Below, piece after piece: positions 22,401 to 31,256 of a DNA stretch of 64,000 nt. The stretch spans positions 213,310,500 through 213,374,499 of the forward strand of contig NC_073304.1 of the NCBI RefSeq assembly GCF_027595985.1. The letters are read 5' to 3'. The notes under the pieces were generated by a model. That model had not been told where the DNA came from. It searched no databases and saw only the letters and a list, made by a program, of their open reading frames with translations. Both the position numbers and the translations under genes were made by a program. Every line of letters begins with the position of its first letter. Position 1 is the stretch's first letter. Origin of the DNA: Sorex araneus. Its lineage: Eukaryota; Chordata; Mammalia; Eulipotyphla; Soricidae.

Positions 22401-25400
22401 TGGCTCCCAGCACCGGCTCGGGCAGCAGCTGCTGGATCTCCTTGATGGTCCACAGGTAGAAGGCCCCCTCCTTGGGGCGCGTGCCCCGCTCGGGCGGCGA
22501 GTCTGCGTCCTCGGCGCTGTAGAAGCCTCCGGACTGTGGAGTGGGGGGAGGTTGAGCCGACAGGGGCCTCGCTGCAAACCCCCAGCCCTCCCCCCGCCAT
22601 GCCCCACAATGCAGGGGGGGGCTCACGCACCCGGTGATTCAGGTTCCGAACCACATACTGCAGGATGCCCTTGGCCACGTCACTGTAGAACTCGTCGCCC
22701 GTGATCTAGGGGGAGTCAAGCAGCTATAAATGGCGGGGGGGGGGTGTCCCCCGGGGGAGGCCTCAAGCCGTGGAGCATCAAAGTCTTCCCGGGAGCAGGT
22801 TTTGGGGGAGGGCCAGGAGGGGTCACCTGGAAGGCCTGGGAATAGGCCACCGAGAGCTGTGCCTGGTCGTACAGCATCTTCTCGTAGTGAGGCACGTGCC
22901 ACTGGCGGTCCGTGGAGTAGCGGTGGAAACCCTGTGACCAGAGTGATGGGGGGGTGTGGGGTGCGAGAAGTCAGGCCCACCCTGGCCCCGTGCCTTGGCT
23001 GCCCGCCCCAGGGAAGGCCCGGCCCCTCTCACCTGGCCCACGTGGTCTCGGATGCCGCCGTTGGCCATCATTTTCAGGGTGTGCAAGGCCATCTGCTGGG
23101 CCCGGGAGCCGTCCGCGGTGATACGGTGGCCGAGCCAGTAGGAGAACAGGAAGTTCAGGATCACTGGAGGGGCCAAGAGCAAGCGGGTGAGAGAAGGGGG
23201 TCAAGGGGTCGGGCGTCAGGCACCGCCCGCCAGACCGGGTTAGGGACCCACTTCCCAGACACAGGCAGGGGTCAGCAGGGTCGGCAGGTCAGGGTCAACA
23301 CACAGGGGAGCCAGGCCTGTCAGGCCAGGGCCAGCGAAGGGCAGTGACCGTGAGTGAGGAAAGCGGGAGGTCTGGCCAAGCCGGAGGTCAAGGGTCACAG
23401 ACAGGAGGGGGCAGGCGGGTCAAGGGGCCACTGACCCGGCGTGGGGAACTTGGGGGACTCAGCGAAGCCACCGTACTCCTCATCGTAGCCTTCGTCCAGC
23501 TGCTGGAAGCAGCGGCTGTTCATGGTGGCGGCCGAGGGGGGCAGCTGGCGGTCACCCATGCTGATCTCGGACCTGGCCAGCAGGGCGTTGGTCACGCGCT
23601 GGCTATTCTCCAGCAGGGTGGTCTTGTTCGTCTTCCACTGCGGGCGGCGGGGCAGACCCAAGGCTCGGCTCGTGGGGGTGGGGAGGGCCTGCTTCCCTCA
23701 CCCGGCCCCAGCGTCCCCCCCCCCCCGCCCCCTGCCCCCAGACCCGCCCCAGGGCACACGCACCTGGTCCCGTATCCTCAGCAAGACCGTGCGGAAGCCA
23801 ATGCGAGTCAGGCCATCCTCCGGGGGGAAGTAGGTGCCCCCCACGAAGGGCTGCAGGCTGGGGGTCAACCACACGTTCATGGGCCAGCCCCCGCCACTGC
23901 TGGTGGCCTGGCAGCGAGAGGGTGGGGGGCGGGGTGAGGGCACGGCCCCCACCCGGCCGGGCACCCCCTCCTCCGGCCCAGCCCCGGGAGCGGCGCGCTG
24001 ACCTGCACGAAGGTCATGAACACCTTGTCCACGTCCGGCCGCTCCTCGCGGTCCACCTTCACGCTGACGAAGTCGTCGTTGAGCAGGCGGGCGATCTCTT
24101 CATTCTGGAAGGACTCCTCCTCCATCAAGTGACACCAGTGGCAGGTGGAGTACCCCACTGCAAAGCGGGGGGGGGGCAGGGGCCGGTGAGTGGCTGGAGG
24201 GGCGCGGCCCAGGGGGCCCAGACAGAAGTGTCCAGGCCCAGCGGGCCTTCCCCCGCGGACAGCCCTGCCCCTCTCACCTGAGAGGAAGATGGGCTTGTTT
24301 TCTTTCCGGGCCTTGTCGAAGGCCTCCTGTCCCCAGGGGTACCTAGTCCAGAAGGGGGAGGCATCACTTGCAGGGAAGGGCGAGGCGGGGCAGAGGGCCT
24401 GCGGTGCGGGCTGGGCGGGGCCTCACCAGTCCACGGGGTTGTAGGCGTGCTGCAGAAGGTAGGGCGACTTCTCATGGATGAGGCGGTTGGGGACCTTCTG
24501 TGTGGTGGGCTGGGTGCTGCTGGTCCGGCTGGTCTTGCCCCCGGCAGGCATGGGCACTGGGCTGGTGACGGTGGCGCTGCGGTCCTTGTCCCGGGAGGAG
24601 CAGCCCCTGGCACCGGCAGGAGGGTCAGCGGCAGGCCGAGGGGGGCGTGGCCCGGCGTCTCTCCCATCCCAGAAGCCCCCCCGCTCCCGGCCCACCTTTC
24701 TGAACCACGGGGGAGACCGAGGGGTTTGTGCTCCCCCTTGTGCTTCTGGGGGGGTGAGGAACGGTGGCTCATTGGCGGCTCCCTGCCAGATTGGCCTCCC
24801 CCAACCTCAAGGCCCGGTGGTGGGAAGGGTGACTGTGAGGTCGGGGCTGGTCACAAAGAGAAGGGCTCGGGATTCCATTCCCTCCCCCAGCGGGCCCCTC
24901 CCGACGCAGGTGCTCGGGAGGGGTCTCTGCCACGCCTGGGGGTCTGGGAGGGGGACCTGACACAGGAGCCCTGGGTCTGGTCCCAGGTGACACACCACAA
25001 AAATCAGTCACTGTAGCACTGTCCTCCCGTTGCTCATCCATTTGCTCGAGCGGGCACCAGTAACGTCTCCACTGTGAGACTTGTTGTTACTGTTTTTGGC
25101 GTATCGAATACGCCACAGGTAGCTTGCCAGGCTCTGCCGTGCGGGCGGGATACTCTCGGTAGCTTGCTGGGCTCTCCGAGAGGGACGGAGGAATTGAACC
25201 TGGGTTGGCCGTGTGCAAGGCAAACGCCCTACCTGCTGTGCTATTGCCCCAGTCCACCACAAAAATAAATTAATTAATTAAAAAAAAAAAAAGTGAATGT
25301 TGGGAGTGTAGCCCCTAGGGGTCCTGAGAGGGAAACGGGCATTACCAGCACTGAGCCCCTGGTCACTGGGGCCCCTCCTGGGGCCAGGCCATCTGGGAGA

Positions 25401-26088
25401 GGGCTCCAGGGAACCAAGCAGACCCCCTTCTCAGGGGGTTCAGTCCTAAAATCATGGCAGGTCCCTGCAGCAATCAAGACTGTGCGCCAGCCCCTGGCCT
25501 CCCCTGGACCCTTGGCCCTGCATTGGGAGTTCGTGGAAGGCTTCCTGGAAGCGGTGTCAGCACAGAGTGCCTGGGGAAACCAGCCCCGCAGCCGAGGGAG
25601 GGAGAAGAGGAGACCTGGGGGCCGGGCCGCCCGCGCAAGCTGCAGAGAGAGCGGGGCGAGCCCGTGTGTCGGGCTGGGGAGGTGGGGATGGCGCGGTGGC
25701 CCCAGGTCCTGGGCGCGCGTCCCCCACGCGGCTTTCACCTGCCGGCGCTGGGGTAGCGGTGGCTTGGGGGCCGGCCCACGGGGAGGCAGGAGCTGGAGGC
25801 GAAGGCGCGGCCGCGGGGCCAGTTGCGCTGCTCCGCGTGGTGGGCGGCGGAGGGCGCGTGGCGGGCGCCCAGCCCCAGGAGCGGGTCCCCGGCGAGGCCG
25901 CGCGCGGCGTGCCTGGTGTCCGAGCGCCGCCTGGCGACCGCGCGCGGGATGGCAGGGCGAGCGGCGCGGGCCTGCGCGGACGGGGCCTTGGGCTCGGGCT
26001 TGGGGCGGCCCGGCGGGGTGTCGAGCGGCCGCCGGCGGCCGGGCAGCTCCTTGGAGGCGCTCGCCGCAGACGTCTTTGTGGATGCCAT
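16324..26088 (-). CDS. SPATA20: SPATA20, spermatogenesis-associated protein 20 (thioredoxin fold plus six-hairpin domain)
   Basis: Sixteen coding exons join without stop or frameshift into about 879 residues. Human SPATA20 is about 786 residues as I recall; the excess is a longer first exon. Residues about 150-300 form the DUF255/thioredoxin-like domain with the CHWC motif (C204, C207) in GYSTCHWCH, followed by [13 protein letters not shown] and [11 protein letters not shown], hallmarks of the bacterial YyaL family. From about residue 350 the protein follows the (alpha/alpha)6 sugar-epimerase/glycosidase-like fold ([15 protein letters not shown]-type motif, [23 protein letters not shown]). 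The rat homologue is known as sperm protein SSP411. Its enzymatic activity is not established. It lies between CACNA1G and EPN3 on the same strand, as in human. Confidence 0.95.
16608..16688 (-). CDS. SPATA20: SPATA20 coding exon 15
   Basis: 81 nt, [17 protein letters not shown] to YVPNK. Acceptor GGATCAG, donor AAG/GTCTGT. Confidence 0.94.
16925..18740. repeat. CA-rich minisatellite in SPATA20 intron 14, with 504-bp higher-order duplication
   Basis: About 1.8 kb of 10-18-bp units such as CACACACCTGCACACAGG and CACACACCCGCACAT. A block starting near 17389 recurs at 17893 almost unchanged, a shift of 504 bp. A shorter duplicated pair follows at 18400-18650. All long Cys/Val-rich frames here are satellite artefacts. 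Confidence 0.92.
18954..19153 (-). CDS. SPATA20: SPATA20 coding exon 14
   Basis: 200 nt. Two bases complete Asp, then [18 protein letters not shown] to QQRLKQ. Donor CAG/GTGGGA opens the satellite-bearing intron. [12 protein letters not shown] is strongly conserved in the family. Confidence 0.95.
19154..20648. other. SPATA20: SPATA20 intron 13
   Basis: 1.5-kb intron holding an ancient-repeat-like patch (19790-19860, CTACTATGTGTCTGG... with the look of an L2/MIR-class consensus) and one SINE at 20128-20330. Nothing coding. Confidence 0.7.
20128..20330 (+). mobile_element. SOR-type SINE, diverged
   Basis: GGGCCAGAGTGATGCGGTGG head, TTGCCTTGCACGAGGC, GGTTCAGTCAATCCC, CCGCCAGGAGTGATCC body. Ends with CAATAAAGAA. 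Confidence 0.85.
20649..20860 (-). CDS. SPATA20: SPATA20 coding exon 13
   Basis: 212 nt starting with C that completes Ser, then [15 protein letters not shown] to LPLRLKD plus one base. Contains the catalytic-barrel-like CWGFLEDY motif and a GGGYYCSE turn. Confidence 0.95.
21104..21281 (-). mobile_element. SOR-type SINE, reverse
   Basis: Oligo(T) at 21107, GGTTTTTGGGTCACACCTGG, TATCACTCCAGCCCC at the end. Full length, lying in SPATA20 intron 12. Confidence 0.92.
21291..21472 (-). mobile_element. SOR-type SINE, reverse, older
   Basis: Directly follows the previous copy. Diverged body (GGTGGTGCTCAGGGATTACT, CTCTCTCTCCAGGCCCC). Confidence 0.85.
21627..21795 (-). CDS. SPATA20: SPATA20 coding exon 12
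   Basis: 169 nt. Completes Gly of WNG, then [14 protein letters not shown] to GGTVEH plus AG. Acceptor CTTCCAG, donor AG/GTGGGA. Confidence 0.95.
22027..22219 (-). CDS. SPATA20: SPATA20 coding exon 11
   Basis: 193 nt, [17 protein letters not shown] to KMLAAWN plus one base. Acceptor CCCCGCAG, donor AACG/GTGGGG. Confidence 0.95.
22324..22533 (-). CDS. SPATA20: SPATA20 coding exon 10
   Basis: 210 nt, [17 protein letters not shown] to EAGNISVNQ, phase 0 at both ends. The [10 protein letters not shown] motif is the family signature of the six-hairpin domain. Confidence 0.95.
22631..22705 (-). CDS. SPATA20: SPATA20 coding exon 9
   Basis: 75 nt, [18 protein letters not shown] to NLNHR, phase 0 at both ends. 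Acceptor CCCCTAG, donor CGG/GTGCGT. Confidence 0.94.
22827..22931 (-). CDS. SPATA20: SPATA20 coding exon 8
   Basis: 105 nt, [20 protein letters not shown] to SQAFQ, phase 0. Contains the conserved [15 protein letters not shown] stretch. Confidence 0.95.
23033..23163 (-). CDS. SPATA20: SPATA20 coding exon 7
   Basis: 131 nt. Completes Val, then [13 protein letters not shown] to IRDHVGQ. Donor CAG/GTGAGA. Confidence 0.95.
23436..23637 (-). CDS. SPATA20: SPATA20 coding exon 6
   Basis: 202 nt, [15 protein letters not shown] to PKFPTP plus one base. Includes [19 protein letters not shown], the family linker into the second domain. Confidence 0.95.
23764..23907 (-). CDS. SPATA20: SPATA20 coding exon 5
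   Basis: 144 nt, [17 protein letters not shown] to VLLRIRDQ, phase 0. Carries [11 protein letters not shown] and GGTYFPP, conserved from bacteria to mammals. Confidence 0.95.
24003..24157 (-). CDS. SPATA20: SPATA20 coding exon 4 (CHWC motif)
   Basis: 155 nt. Completes Val, then [16 protein letters not shown] to KVFMTFVQ. Carries the thioredoxin-like CxxC motif C204-H-W-C207. Confidence 0.96.
24278..24342 (-). CDS. SPATA20: SPATA20 coding exon 3
   Basis: 65 nt, completes Trp, then [21 protein letters not shown] plus one base. Acceptor GGACTAG, donor CAG/GTGAGA. Confidence 0.95.
24427..24606 (-). CDS. SPATA20: SPATA20 coding exon 2
   Basis: 180 nt, one base completing Arg, then [20 protein letters not shown] to YNPVD plus TG. 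Acceptor GGTGCCAG, donor TG/GTGAGG. Matches the human sequence around [12 protein letters not shown]. Confidence 0.94.
24696..24745 (-). other. candidate 50-nt cassette or alternative exon of SPATA20
   Basis: On the minus strand CCCCCCAG precedes and AAAG/GTGGGC follows a 50-nt stretch between exons 1 and 2. Including it shifts the frame (50 is not divisible by 3), so it can only belong to a non-coding or alternative-start transcript, or be a chance pair of splice-like sites. Confidence 0.3.
25005..25256 (-). mobile_element. second-type SINE (SOR-like head, long unrelated body), reverse
   Basis: Ends at CTATTGCCCCAGTCC like the common SINE. Its body instead reads CGAGCGGGCACCAGTAACGT, GTTACTGTTTTTGGCGTATC, GGTAGCTTGCCAGGCTCTGC and CTCTCGGTAGCTTGCTGGGC. 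Flanked by CACCACAAAAAT repeats. The same body recurs at 54,004 and 62,866. Confidence 0.88.
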
Positions 26089-26480
26089 GGCCGTGGGACG
26101 CCGGGAGGCTCAGCTCATCTTGTCCAGCGCTTTTTTTCTAACCTGGGAGAAGGCCGCGGGCGGAGGGCATGGTGGGCCCCGCCCCCGGTGAGCTGGCTCT
26201 GCGCCGCCGGCGCCCCCTGCCCCCTCCGGGGAGTCCGCCCTGAATGCTGATGATGCGCCAACTTTATGCCCTCACGTGGACGCCTCCCCTGGAGTCGTGC
26301 GTTACCACCGCCGCCCCTGGACGCTGAGCCCGGCAGCCCGCGCTGGGCAGAGGGAGGCCAGGCTGCTGCCCTCATTCCGCTCGCTCGGCTGGGGAGGAGG
26401 CGGCTCGCGGGGAGCCGCCCTGAGGGGCAGCAGCCAGGAACCGCTGTTGCTAGAGGCCAGGGGCGGGTGGGGGAGGCTCC
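25700..26480. promoter_or_regulatory. SPATA20: CpG island and promoter of SPATA20
   Basis: CpG-dense stretch spanning exon 1 and its upstream side. CACGTG E-box at about 26274 and an ATGCTGATGATGCGCCAA region about 150 bp upstream of the start codon. No TATA box seen. Confidence 0.6.
25739..26088 (-). CDS. SPATA20: SPATA20 coding exon 1 (long, basic N-terminus)
   Basis: Starts [20 protein letters not shown] with a strong context (CGGCCATGG) and runs 116 codons plus AG to a good donor (GGCAG/GTGAAA), in phase with exon 2. It is rich in Arg, Pro and Ala with few acidic residues, so it could act as a targeting sequence (inference). It does not resemble the shorter human N-terminus I know. The coding reading is supported by the open frame and phase, not by homology. 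Confidence 0.65.
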
Positions 26481-27055
26481 CCCCCACCCCCGCGAAGAAA
26501 ACCACTGCAGTGGGGGCTCCCTGCCTGGGGGTCCAGGAGGATGGGCTCTGGCGCTGTAGTGGCGGCGGGGAGGGTGCTGGGGAAGCCGCAGGACACATGT
26601 GCAAAGGCCCTGCTTGCCCTGCGTGGCCATCCTGAGTTGGGGCTGGGACTTCCCAGGTTGCTGAGAGGCCAGGCCATCGGGTCTTGTAAGGGGCTGGTGT
26701 GCTGGGGGTGGGGGGGAAGGGGGGATGGATGATTTGGGGAGCGAGCTGGGTCAAGTTGACTCTGGAACTTTCCATGGGGCTGCCCCGTAGGGAACGGGCT
26801 GGAAAGAGACAACAGCACAAGGATGGTTGGTTCCGAGGCCCTGCAGGCCCAGGGAGGGGGTGTGGGGGTCTGCACCCAGGGAGGGGGTGTATGGAGGAGG
26901 AGGAGGTGCAGGCTCTCCCAACAACAATGACTGGCAGGGTCGAGGGGTGGCAACAGCAGCTGGCAGAGTCAGGTTTACCTTGGGTTTGGTGGGGGCAGGG
27001 GCTTTCCTGCGGAGAGGGGCGTGGGGAGAAGACACAGTTGAGGTTTCAGGAGCTC

Positions 27056-27363
27056 CTTTTTTTTCTCTTTTTGGGTCACACCGAGCAATCTCTCTGGTCC
27101 CTGAGGGGCCCTGGAACATGTCGGTAGAGTTGACAAGGTTCTCGCATGCAGAAAAGTGTTTGGGAGGATGAACGCGGGCCGGTCAGTTGTGGGGTCAGTG
27201 TGGATAAGCCAGGGAGCATTCATGCACAGGGGTTACTCCTGGCTCATGCACTCAGGAATTACTCCTGGTGGTGCTTGGGGGACCCTATGGGATGCTGGGA
27301 ATCGAACCCTGGTCGGCCGCGTGCAAGGCAAATGCCCTACCTGCTGTGCTATCGCTCCAGCCC
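27056..27363 (-). mobile_element. SOR-type SINE, reverse, interrupted by a 141-bp insertion
   Basis: Tail piece TTTTTGGGTCACACC (to 27081) and main body TGCACAGGGGTTACTCCTGG to ATCGCTCCAGCCCCC (27223-27363), flanked by AGGAGCTCCTTT repeats (about 27049 and 27367). Between the pieces lies 27082-27222, foreign to the SINE. Confidence 0.88.
27082..27222. repeat. 141-bp local duplication, copy 1 (inside the SINE)
   Basis: From CGAGCAATCTCTCTGGTCCC to GGGAGCATTCA, the same as 27514-27654 except for one seen mismatch (TTTGGGAGG versus TTTGGAAGG); offset 432 bp. Confidence 0.93.
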
Positions 27364-27513
27364 CCAGGAGCTCCTTTCTGAACTCGTTGACCCAAGGGGT
27401 CTTTTGTGTGATTGGGGGGAATACACCCAGTGGTGCTCAGGGGGGAACTTCCAGCGGGAATCACTCCTGGCAGTGTCGGGGACCATGCAGTGCTGGGGAC
27501 CAGGCTGCACCCG

Positions 27514-27654
27514 CGAGCAATCTCTCTGGTCCCTGAGGGGCCCTGGAACATGTCGGTAGAGTTGACAAGGTTCTCGCATGCAGAAAAGTGTTTGGAAGGA
27601 TGAACGCGGGCCGGTCAGTTGTGGGGTCAGTGTGGATAAGCCAGGGAGCATTCA
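27514..27654. repeat. 141-bp local duplication, copy 2 (presumed source)
   Basis: Same segment in direct orientation 432 bp downstream, continuous with unique flanks, so probably the template. A SINE-like relic (reverse) lies just before it at about 27410-27510. Confidence 0.85.
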
Positions 27655-28057
27655 GGGAGATGCCCAGAGGGGAGAGAAAGGCGCTCGGGCTGGAGTCTGG
27701 GGAGAAGTGCCCCCACTAGACAGAGGGGGACCTCCTGGGTGTCAAGGGCCCCAGAAGCACGGGACAGAGGGCTGTGAGGAGGAAGGGCCATGAAGTCACA
27801 CTCTAGAGATGCCAGTGATGGGGGGTGGCAGATGTCCATGCCTTTGGCTACCTGGTGGCCATAAGCAGCTCGATGAAGTGAGGCTGATGACAGGAGCTGG
27901 TGTGGTGGTGTGGTGTGGAGGGAAGGAAAAGCTGGGGGACACCGGCAAGAAGGGGTGATGGGGTGAGGGGGATGGGGGACGTGGTTTTCAGATGGACGAG
28001 GCTCCTTGTCACAAATATCAAGATGCAGGATCTGGTTCAAGAAAGCACCTGATGGGC

Positions 28058-28209
28058 TGTTGAGAGTAAAGTGGGCAGGGTACTTGCCTTGAATATGGCT
28101 GACCTGAGCTTGAGCCTCTGGACCCCTGGTGGTCCGCAAGCTTCCCCAGCAGTGATCCTCCAAAGAGCCAGGCGTGAGCCCTGAGCACCATGGGGTGTGT
28201 GCCCCTCCC

Positions 28210-28240
<31 letters not shown>

Positions 28241-28283
28241 GAAGAAAGGAAGAAAGAAAGGAAGAAAGAAAGAGAAAAGAAAG
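28058..28283 (+). mobile_element. SOR-type SINE, diverged, with (AAAG)n tail
   Basis: Head GTAAAGTGGGCAGGGTACTTGCC and body GCAGTGATCCTCCAAAGAGC, ending in an AAAG/GGAAG microsatellite (28203-28283). Confidence 0.75.
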
Positions 28284-28285
28284 AG

Positions 28286-28471
28286 AGGCTGGAGCGATAG
28301 CACAGCAGGTAGGGTGCTTGCCTTGCATGCGGCCAACCCGGGTTCGATTCCCAGCATCCCATAGGGTCCCCCAAGCACCGCCAGGAGTAATTCCTGAGTG
28401 CATGAGCCAGGAGTAACCCCTGTGCATTGCCAGGTGTGACCCAAAAAGCAGAAAAAAGCAAAGAAAAGAAA
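28286..28471 (+). mobile_element. SOR-type SINE, full length
   Basis: GGCTGGAGCGATAGCACAGC to GTGTGACCCAAAAAGCAG, inserted at the end of the AAAG tract. One of the least diverged copies. Confidence 0.93.
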
Positions 28472-29200
28472 GCAAGCTGAGTGAGGGGGAGAGGCTCTCT
28501 GGGAAGGTAGGGTGGGTTGTGGGAGGCTGGTGAGCATGCCCGGAAGCCTGAGGTCATCAGAGAATAGGGCACCTACATCGAATTGGAGCAACCTGCGGTG
28601 AGGAGAAGTTCTAAACATGTGGCCGCGGGTCAGGATGGCTGAAGGTCCAAGGGATGCCAGGGTGCCCTTGTAGATAGTGGGGTCATGTGGAATTGAGGTG
28701 GGGGCAGAATGAGTGCACTGAGCCACTATCCTGGACGGGACAGACCCATAGGGGTAGGGGTGGGGGCTCCAAAGCCCAGGAGGGGGTGTCCCACCAGAGG
28801 AGGTCGTGCAGGAGTAGCTGTGCGGGGAGCCAGGCTCCAACCTGGGTTACCCGGAAGCAGAATCGCAGCCCTCCAGAGTCCTCAGGGAAGATGTCCCCTG
28901 GGGGAGCTCTTGAGAAGTGTTCAGATAGGAGAAGGGACACCAGGAGATGCCTGTGTCCATGGAGCAAAGGACAGGTGGGGAGGACTGGGCCCCCCACAGC
29001 CCCCAAGTCAGGAGTAGCCCCAGTGGGTGTGCCCCAAAACCAACCAAGTAAAAGGCTGGATGGGGCTGACCTCTAGGCCAAAGGAGGAGTCAGAGGTGTC
29101 CCTGACCACACCATACGGTTAGTCTCTGATGAGGGGGGCCTAGCCACATGGACACAGGTCTGAGAGGCACAAAGCACCCTCGTCAGGGACCTTGTTCCCA
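28472..29200. other. intergenic, no gene seen
   Basis: Mixed sequence with a SINE 3' fragment near 29007-29045 (AGTCAGGAGTAGCCCCAGTG). No supported exon. Confidence 0.5.
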
Positions 29201-29204
29201 CCTG

Positions 29205-29315
29205 CCAAGAGAGGAAACGGAGGCAGAGCCACAGAGAGGTGAAGTGATTTACTCAAGGTCAGGAAGCATAACCACTCATTAGCAAGTGATTAGTATGATT
29301 AAGTGCAAGCCGGGG
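29205..29315 (-). mobile_element. MIR fragment
   Basis: GAAACGGAGGCAGAGCCACAG, AGGTGAAGTGATTTACTCAA and GGTCAGGAAGC match the reverse complement of the MIR core. Confidence 0.7.
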
Positions 29316-29889
29316 CCACAGCTCTGAGCCAGTGGTCTCCTATGTGTCCAGCCCAGCCACGGAGGAGCCTCCTGCCAGGAAGATAAAGCAGTTTTCAGGT
29401 CCCTGACCCCCCACCTTGCGGGACTGGAAGGTCACAGTCCCCCAGCAGGATCAGAGCCTGAGGGTGGAGGCACATTTGGCGGGAGAACACTGACCACGGG
29501 AACCCCCAGGGTAAGGCACCCAGCCTTGCCCCTCCCATCTAGCAGACTCCCATATGAGCCTCCAGGAGGGGTGAGGTTTTCCCAGGGGTGCGGTTGACTG
29601 AGATGGAATTGTTAGCCAGCTTGGGAGAGAGGAAGGGGGTGGGGTGGGGCCAGATTTAAAGTGATTGAGTAAAGCAGTTGTGGGTGGGGGCTGTGGGGGC
29701 CCCAAAACTGCACTCCAGTAGCAGGCTTGCAGGCCCTGCCCAATTCTGAACTCCCCGAGGCTGGGGCCCAGGAATTGCTGGACCCCTCCCAGACCAGACC
29801 AGCACTTTATTCACAGCAGTCAGTCAGTCAATATTTGCGAATGAAATTGGGGAACTGAGAGCTGCACGCCAGATGCCGGAGAGCTCCAG

Positions 29890-30165
29890 CCCCACCACGC
29901 TGTGATCTGGAACAAACCACTTAGCGGCTCTGAGCCGCTTTCCTGCCCATAAACTGGCCCCTGAGCCAAGGGTCTTGCGTTTGAGCTCGGCTGCCTCATT
30001 GGAAGTCTTCACCCAGTTTTGAACAAGAGGCCTCGCCTTTTCATTCTGCACCGGGGCCCCCTAAATAATGCCACCCATGCTGGGTGGGAGTAATATTATG
30101 TGCCTCGGAGGGCTGTTGCAAGGATTAAATGAAGCAATCTGTCTGAAGTGTTTTGCAGTAAGGAG
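29890..30165 (+). mobile_element. MIR element
   Basis: GGAACAAACCACTTAGCGGC, TCTGAGCCGCTTTCCTGCCC and, after a less similar middle, GGGCTGTTGCAAGGATTAAA follow the MIR consensus in order. Between 29,320 and 29,880 nothing is recognised. Confidence 0.75.
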
Positions 30166-30228
30166 TGCGCAATAAAGAGGAACAATTGTCTATTGTTCCT
30201 TACTTTGAGCTCGTCCTCAGGACCCTGT

Positions 30229-30272
30229 ATGATGAATGAATGAATGAATGAATGAATGAATGAATGAATGAT
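30229..30272. repeat. (AATG)n microsatellite
   Basis: Ten or so ATGA/GAAT units, intergenic between SPATA20 and EPN3. Confidence 0.95.
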
Positions 30273-30460
30273 GATCCACGGAGTGAGAGCCTGGACAAGG
30301 ATCTGGAAGAGAAGGGGCTGGACGAAAAACGGGAACAATCGATTTGGGGACCCCCACACGGTGGAGCGGTCATTTCCACGGCGGCCGGAGGTTTGCACTG
30401 CGGTCCACACAGGTCGCCACGCCCCGCAAACAGTCTGAGCTGAGGACAGGGGTTCCAGTC

Positions 30461-30466
30461 TTTATT
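30461..30466 (-). terminator. EPN3: EPN3 poly(A) signal
   Basis: AATAAA on the minus strand, about 455 nt after the stop codon at 30922. Cleavage is expected about 15-25 nt further left. Confidence 0.8.
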
Positions 30467-30554
30467 ACGGGGGCGTACTCGCTCCCAAACAGTTCTGAGT
30501 GTCCAGCTCCAGCAGACGGGAGGGATGGACCATACCTCGCGGAGAGTCTGAGCT

Positions 30555-30898
30555 AGCTGCGGGGCGGGGCTTCGTGAGTCCCTGATTCCAGGGGCATGTC
30601 CTGGAGATCCGCCCCCTGGGTGCCTGCCCCGCCCCCTAGGGGGCGTGACCCGGCGGCGGGTCGCGCTTCGGGGCGGAGTCTCCTGTATCTTGATATCCGG
30701 GGGCGTGTCCTGAGTGAGTCCCTGTCCCCTGGACGGAGCTCTGCCTCCCCTAGTAGGTGTGGCCCAGCGGCGAGGCGCGCTCCCGGGCGGAGTCTCACGA
30801 ATCTCAGCTTCCAGGGGGCGTGTCCTGAATGAGGCCACGCCCCAAATGCCCCTTCCCCCGAGTGGGCGTGGCTGGGGCGGAGTCTCGTGCGCGGGTGC
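30555..30898. repeat. EPN3: GC-rich tandem repeat in the EPN3 3' UTR
   Basis: About 113-117-bp units marked by GGGCGGAGTCTC (30673, 30787, 30876) and by GGGG(C/T)GTGTCCTGA (about 30703 and 30818; the first unit has GGGGCATGTCCTGG at 30591). Three to four decayed copies. Confidence 0.7.
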
Positions 30899-30921
30899 CA
30901 GCTGGCCCCGACGGGGCGAGC

Positions 30922-31256
30922 TCAGAGGAAAGGGTTGGTGCCGGCCTGTGGGGGCGGCTGCAGCGGGCCCCCCGAGCCCGACAGCGGCACGAGAGGCTGC
31001 GGCAGGCTCCCGGGTGCCGGCGTGAAGGCGCCGGCCTGAGGGAAGACGCTGACCGAGGCGGGGAGCATCACGCCGGCTGGCACACTGCTGAGTGGGAGGG
31101 GCAGGGAGGCGCTGTAGGTCATAGAGCCCAAGGGTGCCCCTAGTGGTCCGCTGGTCGCCATGCCCAGCGCCGGCGACCCGGTGCGCATCTGGTTCAAGGT
31201 TGGCCGGCCAGGCTCGCCCGCGCCGAAGGGGTTGGTGGGGGACGGAGCGCTGAGAC
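30922..31256 (-). CDS. EPN3: EPN3 coding exon 9 (NPF motifs, stop)
   Basis: 335 nt. Completes Gly, then LSAPSPTNPFGAGEPGRP to GTNPFL and TGA. Two NPF motifs; acceptor TTTCGCAG. Confidence 0.96.
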
